DNA of 64,000 nucleotides from Fasciola hepatica (taxonomy: Eukaryota > Platyhelminthes > Trematoda > Plagiorchiida > Fasciolidae): positions 384,501-448,500 of the forward strand of contig CANUEZ040000180.1 in assembly GCA_948099385.1 (NCBI GenBank). The letters run 5' to 3'. Shown here one piece after another: positions 23,690-36,000 of this stretch. The position numbers were made by a program, and so were the translations under genes. How positions within the stretch are numbered: the first letter of the stretch is position 1; each line of letters starts with the position of its first letter. The notes beneath the pieces are model-generated. The model was given only the letters and a program-made list of their open reading frames with translations. It had not been told where the DNA came from and did no database searches.

Positions 23690-24380
23690 TTTTATATTGG
23701 AATTTCGTCGTATAAATGGTTAATTGTGCATTGTGCATTCAAGCCCTTCAATTATTGTGGAGTATTGCACCGAAGGAATTGATGCCTCTGTTGGGTTATG
23801 TGTAAGAAGGAAGTTTATGCTCCACCTGTGGTAGGTTGAAAATGCAAGCATGAAATGCACAGTCACTTAACAATTTTAGTTGTAGGTTTATGTCCACGAA
23901 GTTGTAGTCTCGGTATAGCATGCCCGGGAGATATTCCTTTAAGCTGCTCACCATTGTTAATAATAATAATATAACTTATGAGATAAATGCTCCAGTTGGA
24001 CTTTCAACTGGAACTCTTATTTGCTAGTGGTGGTTTTGTGCAGAAAAGTGGAATTTCGTCTTATAGATTATGTAACATGCATTTCGTATTCAAATTCACG
24101 GAATAAAATGTCGTTTTGCTTCCAAGAAATCGATGCCCTTGATGAGTTTCGTGTAAGGAGAAAGTCTTTGTTGCATCAGTAGGAGGTTAAAAATGTTGAC
24201 ATGTACTGCACAGTCAAATATCAATGTTTGTTATAGATTTATTTGCGTCTAGTTTCAGTTCCAGTTTGGCGTACCTGTGACGTATTCCTTAAAACTGCAT
24301 ATTAATAGGCCTAATGGTTAGTTTCCTTCGGACCTTTTATCTACTTATGGTATTTTTGCGCGCACAAATTTGTGGACCCT
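23690..24380 (+). repeat. Diverged tandem duplication, unit about 350 bp
   Basis: Landmarks recur in the same order about 350 bases apart: ggaatttcgtcgtata / ggaatttcgtcttata (23,698 and 24,049); aagaaggaagt / aaggagaaagt with ggtaggttgaaaatg / agtaggaggttaaaaatg; gcacagtca; tgtaggttta / ttatagattta; and attcctttaagctgc / attccttaaaactgc. A third partial unit begins near 24,335. Identity by eye is about 65-70%. No coding potential is seen. Confidence 0.7.
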
Positions 24381-25150
24381 GCATGGTTGTGTTGTGTGTA
24401 CATTGACTGTTGTTATTATTAACTTTTACCGAACAGACTTAGAATATCCTGTTGGTGGAATCGAAAGCTTTTTCCTTTCCACTGTGGGTGCGAAGTCTGT
24501 TGACCGTGCACTATTTTCATTGTAGCACGTCAATCTGCGACGAAGGTGGTATGCATCCGTTGTCAGCACTAACGACATCATTGAAACGCGTAATGAAAAT
24601 GATGCATATGACCCACGAAGAACTACTCATGTAACAGTATTGTGGTCAAGGTTTAGGTAAACCGTGATACGTGCGTATCATGATGGTGGTGAATGTGACG
24701 TACGTGCAACCTAGAACGTATACTAAGTAACGTAAAAATAACGATGGATTACACCCCCCCCCCCAACCAACCGCAGATGAATGGAAGGTGTGTATCTGAA
24801 AGTGCAGGTACATGTATACAGGTCTACAACCATTGGAATATGTATGTGTATAAAGTCGTTTGTAAAATATATAATCATTGATGACGCCAATGATAATCTT
24901 TCGCCAATACGAGGTTCACTCTCAACACCGTCCCAGTTCTGTTTGCTGAGACTTAACTGCCAAACTCACGTGGGACGCGACTGCAAACCGAAGGTTTTTG
25001 TGCCCTATCTGTGAATGGACTTTTGTGGTTAGATATGCAACCGGAACGATATGCTCAACTGACCGACTAATGTAGCTCAGGCACCGGCTTCTGCACTGTG
25101 TGCTGGTGGTTTGTATAACACACCTCCACGGTTGGTTTTCTGAAGGTTGT
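24381..25150. other. Gene-free interval
   Basis: Only short chance frames occur, plus a C-run of ten at about 24,755. No structured element was recognised. Confidence 0.5.

Positions 25151-25152
<2 letters not shown>

Positions 25153-25242
<90 letters not shown>
25153..25242. repeat. (AT)n microsatellite, about 90 bp
   Basis: A pure AT dinucleotide tract. Confidence 0.98.
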
Positions 25243-25244
<2 letters not shown>

Positions 25245-25789
25245 ACTTTCATTGCGCGCGTAAAAGCCACCGATTCCCAAATGAAAACAGGAAGCTGCAC
25301 AACTATAAACACATTTATACACGCATACGTACCGGCCCCTTGTATATATGGTAATTCTGTTTCTGCTCTCTGGCGCTCGCACTAGTTTGTAATAAGTTTG
25401 CTAGTATTTTAAACGTAATTATGACTGCTTCGTCGGATGCTGCGAGTTTCCCGTTCCCACTTATTACGCACGTGAATTAACTGATATTACAGGGCATGCC
25501 GTGGGGTACGAAGACGACTCACTGGTAACTTCACGCGCCGAGCATTGATGCCTACACATTTAGGCACCGGTTTCTAGCTAACAGAACATCTTACAGCCAA
25601 TTCTTCCGGACAGACAGTGAAACCACTGAGGCAACGGGGCAGTCATTGGTACGACAAACTGAATGGCCTCTACTTCGCAAACGGTGCACCCCACTACCCG
25701 TTATGGAAGTAAATGTCATTCCGACCACGTCCATCAAAAGTCACACCACAACGCCTCGTTGTTGCGCACGTGACAGAAGACTCGCGTAC

Positions 25790-26060
25790 CAACGTTTCCA
25801 GTGAAGGATAGCAAGCGCACCCGAAGGAAGACAACATCTTTCGGTATTAATCACAAATTAGCGGTCCACGGAGGCCGGTTTCGCATTCCGTCATTCTTTG
25901 GTCGTCCATCTTGCTGCCAGAGATGACACGCACACGTAATCCTCCAAAAGTTGCATTGCAAATGTGCCAAAAGCGTACAGGAACGGCACTTCATGAACTC
26001 GTTTTCCGGCTAACTCATTGATCTGTGAACTGCAAAAGCGGAAACCCGAGCCGGTGGTGG
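25790..26060 (-). pseudogene. Decayed MULE PHD tail, copy 3
   Basis: The minus strand around 26,010-25,900 reads PENEFMKCRSCTLLAHLQC and then ITCACHLW. This keeps the Cys-x2-Cys-x4-His-x2-Cys half of the PHD finger and the closing Cys pair seen in the copy at 19.1 kb. The 3' flank (tgttgcgcacgtgacagaag, about 25,759) matches the flanks of the other copies. No transposase core was found nearby. Confidence 0.55.
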
Positions 26061-26453
26061 AATCCGTAGCTGAATGCTTCCAAACCAGGTACCATTGGCC
26101 GAGCCCCGGCTGGTTCGCCCACGGAATAACTGACACCTCAGCAATCGTACTGCACAAGCCGCATCGCAAAAGCGGAGTGCAGCGCCTGCGTGTCAGTTTA
26201 TATATGACAGCTGCTCCAATCAAATGTAACGAGCGGGTCGATCAAAGACTTGAAAGAAACTTATCAACATTTGACCAGCACAAACAATTTTCACCTAGCA
26301 TTCAATAACTTCACAGTCATGAGTGGTAGCAAAATCCTCATGCAGTTAAGGTCCTTATGAGCCACGAAAGGGATTAACGAAAAATCCGTCAGTGCGTAAC
26401 GACCGCTTCACCCAAACCCAGATAGGAACAGTCCATACTTTCGACCGTTGACC

Positions 26454-26677
26454 CACATTTCCCATAGATATTTCGTTGACTTGACCGCTTTAACCTCAAG
26501 CGATGCTGAATTTGCTCGCATTTGGCCGACTCCGCTTCACGAAGTGGTTACCGTTGAGGTTTGTCAAGTTTTTGTGTCATATTCATGATTGTTTCGTGAA
26601 GGACCGTATTGAAAACCACAACTGGACGCTTGGCGTTTTTTGGATTGTGTTACGCGTATCTCAACGACTACTAGGAG
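26454..26677 (+). repeat. 224-bp dispersed repeat, copy 2 (partner at 15,206)
   Basis: Gap-free match to 15,206-15,429 in the same orientation with about 96% identity. It is followed by unrelated sequence leading to a Pao gag relic on the opposite strand. Confidence 0.85.
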
Positions 26678-26910
26678 TGCGTTTCATCCATGTTCATCCT
26701 ATGCTGAAATCACTAATTCAGTCTCCTGGTGGTGATCTAGGCTGAGGAAGCTTGCTGGTCTGAAGCAAAAGCTGACCGAAGAGACCATTTGCTATTCGAG
26801 CATGACAGTCTGTAAACTGCCTGAAGTCATCAAACGCAATTTCTCGCTCAAACCCACCGACCCTCCCGGCTTCATCGGCCATCTACTCTGCAGTTCCATG
26901 AATGAACTGC

Positions 26911-27375
26911 TCACTTTGTCTCCAGCCTGTTTAGCGCATTCAGGTCCGATCCACTGTCTGGGTAATTCAGAGCAATGCCACAGCTTTGCATCTTCTTCAC
27001 CAGACTTATTAGATAACCGGACTCGTGTTTGGAAGGCTTTGCCTCTGATAGTACTCCGCCGATCAAATTCGGATATACCTTCAATGGCTGTCCAAACAGA
27101 TCTTTCGGAGTTGCGCGCGCCCGGCTGTAGCCCTCTTCAGGATCCACCATTGAGCTCCCGTCAGCAGCTTCCCTGGTTTCTTCAGGGTAGTGAGACAGCA
27201 GATACAAGAAACTCTGTCCTGGGTCAGGTTCCTTCCGTTCTACAAATTTATCGTACCATTTGATGAATTTTGCAATAATATATCGCGCTTCCATCGAACC
27301 GAGACAGTTCCACCTCCGGTAGGTCAGTTGCTTGTGTTTCGCTAGCACAAGTCCGTTTAGACCGTCCCATAACAC
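26911..27375 (-). pseudogene. Bel/Pao gag
   Basis: An open minus-strand frame of 154 codons. It includes MEARYIIAKFIKWYDKFVE, a SFLYLLSHYPEETREAADG block, PEEGYSRARATPKDLFGQP, and LVKKMQSCGIALNYPD near the end. These correspond in order to the gag core at 8.4-7.8 kb (FIRQFEIFVEN, YLTHYCRGQ, LDPER, LVIKMQNCSTALDHLGY). It ends in a stop at 26,911 where the rest of gag should follow. This is the longest gag frame in the window. Confidence 0.85.
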
Positions 27376-27479
27376 TGCTTGGCTGACTTATTTCGTGCTC
27401 CGTGGTTTCCAGGATCACCTCCCGTTCCCGTCTTCGAGTTTGCGCTTTCCTGGTTGACTGAGCTTTTACCTTAGCTGGC

Positions 27480-27800
27480 CTAAGCTGGTGTTCTGAATTC
27501 TACTAAATTTACTCTACAAACATCACGTTTGAGATCTACATAGCTGGCCGAAATATTCGAAGTTGTACTGACAGGACTAGCAGGCTTAGCGATATCTGGC
27601 GAATCAGTATCACTTGAATTACCCCAGGGACTTGCCCAGTTACTTCCTGCCCAGCTTCGTTTCGCTTTCCTCCTCTTCTTGGCACTTTCCACTGGTTCTA
27701 TCCTCAAGATTACAAGTTTAATACTGTAACGTTATTCTGGTTATGAGTAATGTGTGGCCGAATTAACGAATCCCAAAGTCAGAACAAGACTGATTCACGG
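27480..27800 (-). other. Pao gag leader and N-terminus relic
   Basis: Lies 5' (minus sense) of the gag frame. It holds a basic N-terminal open stretch of 75 codons and, at 27,768-27,790, a block shared with 846-870 (cgaatcccaaagtcagaaca). This pair of shared blocks ties the 0-0.95 kb and 26.9-27.8 kb relics to one family. Confidence 0.5.
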
Positions 27801-27929
27801 ATTCCATGGTGCTGGATTAGCAAATTTTTCACACTCAAGTTTTATAAGAAAAACTGAACTGTACGGCCACAACGTCTACCAACGAGAAACAGAGTTCGGC
27901 GCAAAGCACTGTCAGATACAACCATCATG

Positions 27930-29060
27930 GCGGTCAAAGGTTGACCACAGACTGCTCAAAGAAAAGATGGACTCGTTTCAACTCACGGAAAAAGCACAGG
28001 TGTGGACTTTACCAAAGCCTGAAGCAGAGGGTTTTCCGAGTAAGAGTAGAAGACTGCTCGTCGAACAATAAGGGACTGCATAGTGGCTTTCCGCGAGGGC
28101 CATTCCTTGGACCTCTGTTGTTCCAGATGCACATTACCGACCTTGAAGACAGTTAAGAAAACACAAGCTTTCCATCCAGAGCGACATCAAGGTGGTATTA
28201 GCACTAGATGATGCGGCCGTTCAGCGTGATCTAGACGAGGTATAGCAGTAGTAAGTGGTGTAAGATATTCCCCTAAACCCAAACAATTGTCAACGTTTCA
28301 TCAAAAAGGAAGAACCACGACCAACCCAATATATGGGTCCACTAGACAATTAGGAAGCGCCAAATCAGACCAAAGATGTCCGAGATTTGGGGGTCATGAT
28401 AAGCGCTGACCCTAGGCCAATTCGTCAGTGTCAGAAAATATTGCAGAAAGCATAAAGAGCCCTTAGCCTGCTAAGCAGGGAGATGAGTTCTAGGAAACCG
28501 CGGGTCTCGCTGCCCCTGTGCAAGGCCTTCGTGTGATATCATCTAGAAAACTGTGTCCGTGTGTCAAGGCCATATTCGGTGGGAGGTCTCAAGGCTCTCG
28601 AGCAGTCACGACGGCGATTCACGCGATGGTTGGTAGAGTACAGAAATATGTGCTGCGATCAGAGATTGGGGCAGCTAGGGTTGTTTTCTTTTAAAAGAAG
28701 AGATGACCTCACATAGCTTTCAGAGAACCTTAAGGATTCACAGAAGCACGAGGTCACAGAATGGTCTTGTTCGAGCTGCGATGTAATAGCCGCCTGGAAG
28801 GCATGCACTAACAATAAAGAAAGAGAGAAGTTCGACTCGAATCGGAAGTCAGTTTTTTACGGTTAGAGCCACCAACGACTGGAATAAGCTGCCGGGGGAT
28901 GTTATAAGCACCAGCGCAGTCGCTGAGCTCGAATGGAGGTTGGATAAGATGTGGATGACTGTATCTGAAGAAATATGACCAAGAGCCTTACCATCGTTTT
29001 TGTTAGATAAGTGATCAACCCCTTCGACTTCAATTCCCGTGGAATCCTTGTCTAGCATCA
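27930..29060 (+). pseudogene. CR1-like LINE reverse transcriptase (C-terminal half)
   Basis: Plus-strand frames read the CR1 RT in order: KVDHRLLKEKMDSFQLT (about 27,940), VFRVRVEDC, HSGFPRGPFLGPLLFQMHI (about 28,080), VRDLGVMISADPRPIRQCQK (about 28,380), ENCVRVSRPYSVGGLKALEQ (about 28,545), RRRFTRWLVEYRNM, and the closing DWNKLPGDVISTSAVAELE (about 28,880). The usual FADD catalytic box is destroyed (LALDDAA remains near 28,200). At least five stops and shifts are present. It is opposite in strand to the CR1 relic at 1.2-2.3 kb. Confidence 0.85.
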
Positions 29061-29340
29061 ACTACCCGTCACTTTATCATCCGTATTACCGGGAAGATTG
29101 ACCGCGGGGTGTGTGTTTGTGTGACCAGCGGTTGCGATCCGAAGGGTCGTTTAAGAGAAAAATGATTGGACGTCTAACCTGGACCTTCGCTGATAATAGC
29201 CAAGCGTTAAAGAAGATTCGTTTCTTCCAGTTGTCAAATCAAGTAGCTCGCCATTACAAGAACCTAGACAGTCAGGCACGCCTTCATCAAGTCCTGGAAC
29301 CGAGCATAATCGAATGGGACGCTTCAGTCGGTTGAACGTC
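29061..29340 (+). other. Short open stretch after the CR1 relic
   Basis: A 74-codon frame (29,111-29,335), rich in Lys, Arg and Gln, follows the CR1 end directly. It has no recognised motif. It may be element 3' tail or chance. Confidence 0.25.
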
Positions 29341-31585
29341 TACTTTGTCCCTGATAATAATAAGATACTTACCACAAATTACTTGCAGCAGCTGATCCCA
29401 CATTATTCAGTATTATTCCAGCTTCACATTTCATCTATCAGTCTACTTCTAGCAGTGATGGCGTAAGCATTGTCAGAATGGATCAGAGTTGGACCAAGGG
29501 AGTGCCAAAACACACCCAACTTACCATCAAAATGGATTATCCCACCAGCTTTGGTCACATATTGATGTTCCATTTTCTTCGATTAAGAAACCCTTAATTG
29601 CAAGGGATCAAAACACTGACCTGATCCTATCTGTCAGAGTGTTGCTTTGAAACGGAGGCTATCGGCGCTAAGCAAAATGATACCTATCATAATGCCACAA
29701 GTAACGGCCGGAGTAAAAAAGTCTTTAAGGTAAAAGACTTGTCTGCCTGACAGTTACCCGGAAAATTCTCAATATTAACCACAGTGGGCATCAAGAAATT
29801 TTGACCCAGTCTTATTTAACGTTATGGTTTTTCGCCTGCTGTACTTATGTACTACCTCATCCATACATATGCTTACATGAACTTATATATCTTATCCTTC
29901 ACCACCTCCAAGTCATCTACCTTGAAAACTTCTGTACGTGGGGTGAGTAGGTTGCCAGATGAAATTAGCTGATGACAGTGATCTTGTTAGCCTCCTCAGA
30001 TTGTGACACAACAGCCGAAGACCCTCTTAACAATTTGTCCGTGTTTAAAAAGCCGAAGGAGATTCTGATCTTTCTGTAGCAGCACCAAAAGATCCAAGTG
30101 GTTCGCAGTGCAAGAACACGGACAAGTTCAGTGCTTCGCTGTATACGTCCCATGAACCAAACTGAACTAATATGCGACAAGCAACTAAAGCACAGATCGA
30201 ATGATTGGTGAAAAAATGATACGGGTTGCTCACGACGTATAAAACACCTGAGTTGGAAGGAACTACGTGATTCATTTCCTCCTGCTATTTGCCGCACCTC
30301 AAACAACTGGCAGCTAGTGCAGAATGAAACAAGTCGAACAAGTTACGAATAGAAAGGGTCAAAGAGTGAAGCCAAACAAACTGTACTTCATTATGTTTAT
30401 AAAATAATCTGAATGATCTCAAACAGTTCCTCGGAAGAAACAAGGCAGGCGTTCAGAGTATAGATAAGAGGATCGACTTCCACTCATCTATAACAGTGGA
30501 AGCAGTTTGTGCAGTAATCCACTGGAAAACACAGACACCACCTAATAGCTTATCTCTCTTCGTATGCTGCTGCTGCTGCACAAACAGGTGCTGAAGTAAA
30601 AGCGGATAAACTGGGTTGGCATAAAAGCGTAAAAACTGTAAAATGTGATGATGACGTCAAAAGAGGTGAGGAGCAAGTGGCGTTATTTTGAGAGTAAATC
30701 GGGGCGAGAAGTAGTAACTAGTTAACAGGCGATAAAAGACAGAATAGAGGAAGCTGACATAGAGATGGAAAAACAGGCAAGCTTTGGCGTACATACCTTT
30801 ATTTTTTGCGATGGGTAGGGAAAAAACGAACGTTAGTCAGAACATACATGAGACAATCGTAGCAAAACAGCAAAGAATGCAGGATGAAAGTCAGACTTCC
30901 AACTGGATGAAAGGCACAAGAGAATTTAAGAAATATTGTAAGACAATAACGTTTGAAATTTCACATCCGTTTGAAGAATAATGAATAGGGGGTATAGAAA
31001 AAAGATAATGGATAAATATTGGAATTTCTTTGTTCAGGTGGATTTATATTCTCTGTTCCTGATTGCCTGCCTTGCGTTCTCAGTTTATATGTTTCTTATG
31101 TGTACGACGTAGTATAAAATTTGGTAAGATTCGGTTATTCATTTGAGTCCTCGTCTATCTCATCGGATGTCTGGAAAAGTGTTATTGTTAAGGTTGCACA
31201 GTAATTATTAGCTTATATGAGAAGTATCATTTCATTTGTTTTTTCACATGTATAACTGAGTTCATAAACAAACAAACACAGACTAAAATTTCAGCTAACT
31301 GTCATGTTTACGTATGTGAAATCAACTGAGGGTGGTAAGCAAGTAGAAAGCTTGCTTGTAAGTGTAACTTCATGACTTATTGAAGTTAGTACAAAATGAG
31401 TGCACTGTTCAGTTTTAAATTTCGCGTTGTTTTTCAGAGTACCAGTCAGAGAAAAAAAATTGAATACGTTAGACCATAACTAATGTTGTACATGGTTGCT
31501 GATTCAACCTGAGTTTGTTTGATTGGTGTGGCAAAATCATTTTCATGCAACCTGCTTATAGTTCACACCAATTATACCAAACATG
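29341..31585. other. Gene-free interval
   Basis: Low-complexity, AT-richer sequence with only short chance frames, including a small (GCT)n run at about 30,565-30,578. No element could be assigned, although 29,950-30,310 has degraded coding-like texture on both strands. Confidence 0.4.
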
Positions 31586-31589
31586 TGTG

Positions 31590-32600
31590 CCCACCGCGAC
31601 AGTGAAACAACGTTTATACACGTCCTCAAGCAAGTCCTGATAGCAAGTAAAACTAGCGATAACGTTTCGTACCAGTCAAATCTCTCATGTGCTTCAAGGA
31701 CCGCTTTGCGTTGGCGATGAAAACGTCTGACTAAGCCATTCGATGCCGGACGGTAGGCTGTCGTGCGAATTCGTTACGTACCTAGCATGTGAATACTTGA
31801 AGAGAATAAAACGGTCTCAAGTTGTTGCCCTCGGTAGGTAGTGATTGTAGAAGGACAAACAGACCTATCAGATTTCAAGCCACTGATTCGGCCTTGGCGA
31901 TAGAGATGAGAATAGCCTCGGGCCGCATCGCAAATCCATCGATGCACGGTTATAAATAGTTATACCCGTGTGACGGGGTCAATGGACCCACAATGTCCAT
32001 GTGGATGTGACAGAAGCGAGCGTAAGGCGAAGCTAAGTGTCTGTGCACTTCAGACCGTTGAAATTGTGAACACTGTTTCGCCCACACACGAACATCTTTT
32101 TTCATGAACAGCCAAATGTATCGTGCAGCGACTAGTCAGAGACTGGCTGCAATGCTTGTATGCGAAAGTCCATTTAGGGTATCGAACGCGAGAAGCCAAT
32201 ATGTAGAGGGTACGACTGGTCGAGGTTGGCCGGTAGACAGGTTGCACAGCATAGTCCCAGCACTAGTGGTCGGAGGTACGGACTGACACCGTAGCGACGA
32301 TGACCGAACAGCTTCCATACATGACATATCCTGCCCTTGTGCTGCAGCCCTGGCAGGGATGTTCAGACTGGGGGATTTAAAACCATTAAGTGGAATACGC
32401 GGCATTGAATGCGCGAAGCAGTTCCAATACTGTTTAACGTGTCGTAAGTCAGTTGTGAACAAATAAATATAGTCCAAATGTCGGAATTCTTGTGGGGAGT
32501 ACCGGTCCGAATAAGTGTGTAAAGGTTTGCAGTCGGTAAAGAGGACATAGTATCGACCTCGACTGCGTGGCGGAAGTGTTTGATGGCATTATATGCAGCT
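31590..32600 (-). pseudogene. Ty3/gypsy (CsRn1-like) RNase H and integrase relic
   Basis: Minus-strand frames give the RNase H tail (LFTDCKPLTHLF, then LFTTDLRHVKQYWNCFAHSM, PRIPLNGF; 32,550-32,380); a linker with STGQPRPVVPST and GLSHTSIAAS; the zinc-binding end (FMKKDVRVWAKQCSQFQRSE); and the integrase core HIHMDIVGPLTPSHGYNYL (first Asp kept, about 31,990). The second catalytic position reads TTYRGQQLE (Asp to Tyr) and the third GLVRRFHRQ (Glu to Arg) near 31,730. Integrase is therefore inactive on top of several frame breaks. RT, gag and LTRs are missing. The family resembles the gypsy elements common in liver and lung flukes. Confidence 0.85.
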
Positions 32601-32904
32601 AGAAGTCCCCTACCGAAAGCACTATATTTTATTTCTGTTTCTCTTTTGAGTAAGTATTCTGAGTACCTGAAGTTGCATTGTCAAACTAGAGTGCTTTTGG
32701 AGGTGTTCACACTTCATAGCGTTTATGTTTACCTTCCCTTATTTACTATAATAAACAGAATTTAACCAAATAAGTAAATGAAGAGAACCTCATTTTATTG
32801 GTTAGGTCTGTGAATTTCCGATGAATTAAAGCTGAAGCGAATAGGTCTTCAAATTACGAATTATCTTTTAGGTTCGTGGTGTGAGCCCAAACGTTCACGC
32901 ACCG

Positions 32905-32910
32905 TTTATT
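32905..32910 (-). promoter_or_regulatory. Candidate polyadenylation signal AATAAA
   Basis: AATAAA on the minus strand about 100 bases after the stop codon of the FLVCR-like gene. A second AATAAA lies near 32,793-32,798. No transcript evidence can be seen from sequence alone. Confidence 0.5.
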
Positions 32911-33010
32911 CACCTGAGCCTAATCGTCGGATTGCGTACACAGTGCTAAGCCTAGTAAAAAAGCAATAATAGTCTCAGAAATTGAGGGAAATAAAATAAA
33001 TAAGGCGCAT

Positions 33011-33069
33011 TCAGAATGAACTAACCGTTTTAACCATCTTCTGGCGCCTCAGATCCTCTTTGATTGTTA
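33011..33069 (-). CDS. FLVCR: FLVCR-like terminal exon (exon F)
   Basis: 59 bases after the acceptor gattttccag. The first two bases complete a Val codon begun in the preceding exon. It then reads [18 protein letters not shown] and a TGA at 33,013-33,011. The 'IKxDLRRQ' motif is the typical end of helix 12 and start of the cytosolic tail in FLVCR proteins. Confidence 0.85.
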
Positions 33070-36000
33070 CTGGAAAATCCAATGAACACAGCAGTTAAAA
33101 TAGCGTAACTATATAAACAGTTTCATCGTGAGCTCATTTCAACAAGTACTTTGTTAGATCCGGGAGGAGAAAACACTTGGGAATATTTCAGTCTACGAGT
33201 ATTTCTTAGCCACCAATTGAATACCTGTTGAACTAGCCATGAACATGCACATTTTCAACCTGTACGTAAGGATGCTACATAGGAAAAGGGTTATCTTGGG
33301 ACAAAACTGTGTGCAGCCGTTTGCCATTATCAAACGAAATCAGGGGTATTCGCAGCGACCAATTAGTGGCTTTTTGTTTATTGATAGGGCATGTAAGAAT
33401 AATGAGCTTAATTGGGTGAGATCACTATCTAATTTGACTTTAACAAAACATAAAACTAATCCTGACCCAGTTCTAGGCAATCTTGTTGTTCTGTGCTACA
33501 GGACAGTTTTCGCTGATCGTCTGGTTGTCCTAACTGCGTCTGATTTCTGTCTATTTAGGACCATATTTTGATTGCTGTGCCCCTGAAGTGTACCACTATA
33601 GCTTCTACGGTTTACACATTGTCAGGTGTCGCACTAACATAAAAATACCCGACTGCTTTTCTGCTACACAGCACGACATGATCAAACTTCAGATGAGCGC
33701 CATGCTTACACTCGAAGTATTTCCCCGTTCACTTAACTTCTGGCTTAAATCCTGCCTTGCCCCTTGCTACCTTCATAGCTCGAATTCTCATCGCAGCAGG
33801 TCATTACAGCATAAATCCAAAGGTAAGCATTTTATTAGGATCAATAACATGATTGCCATAGTCAATAGCATATAGAGAGTTAGTGTGGAAAACCTACATG
33901 ATAGCTTCATAATATTTATCACCGGAACGAAGCGGATATGTCAACTAGTGTGGGCTTGAGCGACCGGCTGTAACTCAGGAAACTTGCCTGAACTGAGACC
34001 GTATACGCGCCACGCTACTCATGAGTAGTGAAATCGTAAAATTAAAAACAACAGTGCTGTGTAAATAAGCAAGAAGATAATTCATGGCGAATACCCAGAC
34101 CAAACGATATCGGGAGTGTATCGAAAATTCGATGAGCCATGTGTTGTCATTGGTACAACATCTACCGACATCATACATTTCACAGAGTAATGTATGACAA
34201 TCGGAAGTTTTATGAGGGAATGTTTTCTACTGTCATTTTGTGCTGTTAGAGATTGGAGCTGTCACACATGCACTGGATCCCATTTTTAACAACATCGGAT
34301 CCAAACACGGACATAAGACTTTCCTTCTTGTAAGGTAACACATCTCATGGCTGTAAAAAAACTGCACTGTAATAAAAAAACCGATACCAACGCACAAAAT
34401 CAACAGCGGTGACAACAACAACAACAAAATAATTCAACACACAGTGACGTTGAAAACGTTCGACAGCGTCCAGACTGAAATGTACAGTTGTTAGGGTATT
34501 GTGAGGACCACCCTACAACATCGGTTTTAGAACAGAGGAAAAGTAGTTTGTGCGTCATTCATGGGCGCTCATCCCAGTCGCTCTAGCTAGCACGTCAAGA
34601 CCCTGTTCAGTTCAGTTTATTTCAGTCTGAACAACCGTAAACCATGTACTGGATGCGGCCGTTCTGATTATTATCTATCAGCAAAAAACTTACACAACTG
34701 TGTTTTCTGGGTCATTATTGTCATGAGTTTGTTTATTTAGAAGTTTAGCCCAAATAAAGTCCAACGAAGCCTAGGAAATTCCGACATGACAAGTTGTTTT
34801 CATGTTTGAGTATCAGATCACGTGGCCCATGTTTCTGTGCACTCTCATTCCAAACTGTCGACGTTTTGAAAACACTCTTTGACTGAATGGTTGATGGCAG
34901 ACGGGTGAATACTCTGCATTGCGTGTGTAAAATGCTTTTATACGCTCTTATACTTACGAAGCTGCTGAAAAATGCACGAAAACATCATTTGAAAGCTGAT
35001 GGTGACGTTTAAATGGAAAAGTATCTGGTCACGGATTTGCTTGGGAAGGTCCAGAATGAAGTTGATGCAACAGGAATACGGGATGGATTTAACAGTCATT
35101 CCATCGAATTTCGATCCAACAGAAAGTTTTTGTCAACGTTCAAAGCCGGATAGGATTTGTCTATATTTGGAATGTCGTGTCAAATGAAAATAATGGAAGG
35201 CAAACTGGAATCAAGTGGATGCAGTTTGCTCCCAAGGGTTATTTAGTATATATATCCTATGCAAGATGTGAAGTTTCGACTTCTATTTTTACTGACCAGT
35301 TCGTCAGTAGGGATAATGAAGCCCCGAAGAAACATAGTGACGCCACGGTTCAAAATTGCGAAGGTTTGTTTTCAGAGAGCGTGATGTGTAGTGCCCAAGC
35401 CAAAAGGTAGGAATTTTGAAACACACTGGTAGACGCAAATAGAAATGGTTAACTATGTGATCTGAAGTTCCTTTGATCATTAGTTTTTATTGCGGAGCCG
35501 ACAAAGTTTCGCAGAAAAACTGTGTTTGATGACTATCGGAGGCTGTTATGTACAGTAATTTATGGGTGTTTGTCAAGAAACGTTTTGGAGAGAGCGAGTT
35601 TTCCAAATAATACTGGAGTAGATGACTCCCGTCGATCGACAGAATCATGAAAACAATACATCTTTTAAGGAGGGACGTAGATATCGTGGCATCGGACGTT
35701 TCCAGATAAAATAAATCAGTTGGTCTTAGAAATGAAAGTAAACCACCGTGTTCGTAAAATTCACTCCCTGAAAAATGGCTCGATGCAAACTATACAGCTA
35801 CGGTTAAAACTGTATGCAGTGAATGGACCAAATCTGTTTTGATTTTATTTTCCTATGCTCACTTGGTGAATTTCTTCTGAACCAACTGGGTCGGTGTTTC
35901 CTGAGCAATTAAACGAGTGTACCGTTGTTAGTATCAAACACACGTGTGTGAGAGATGCTTTGGAAAATCAAATTGTCAAGTATGATGGGGGGGGGGGGGT

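Noticed and set aside
28200..28260. Intact catalytic box in the plus-strand CR1
   Set aside because: The FADD motif is not present; stops and shifts occur on both sides.
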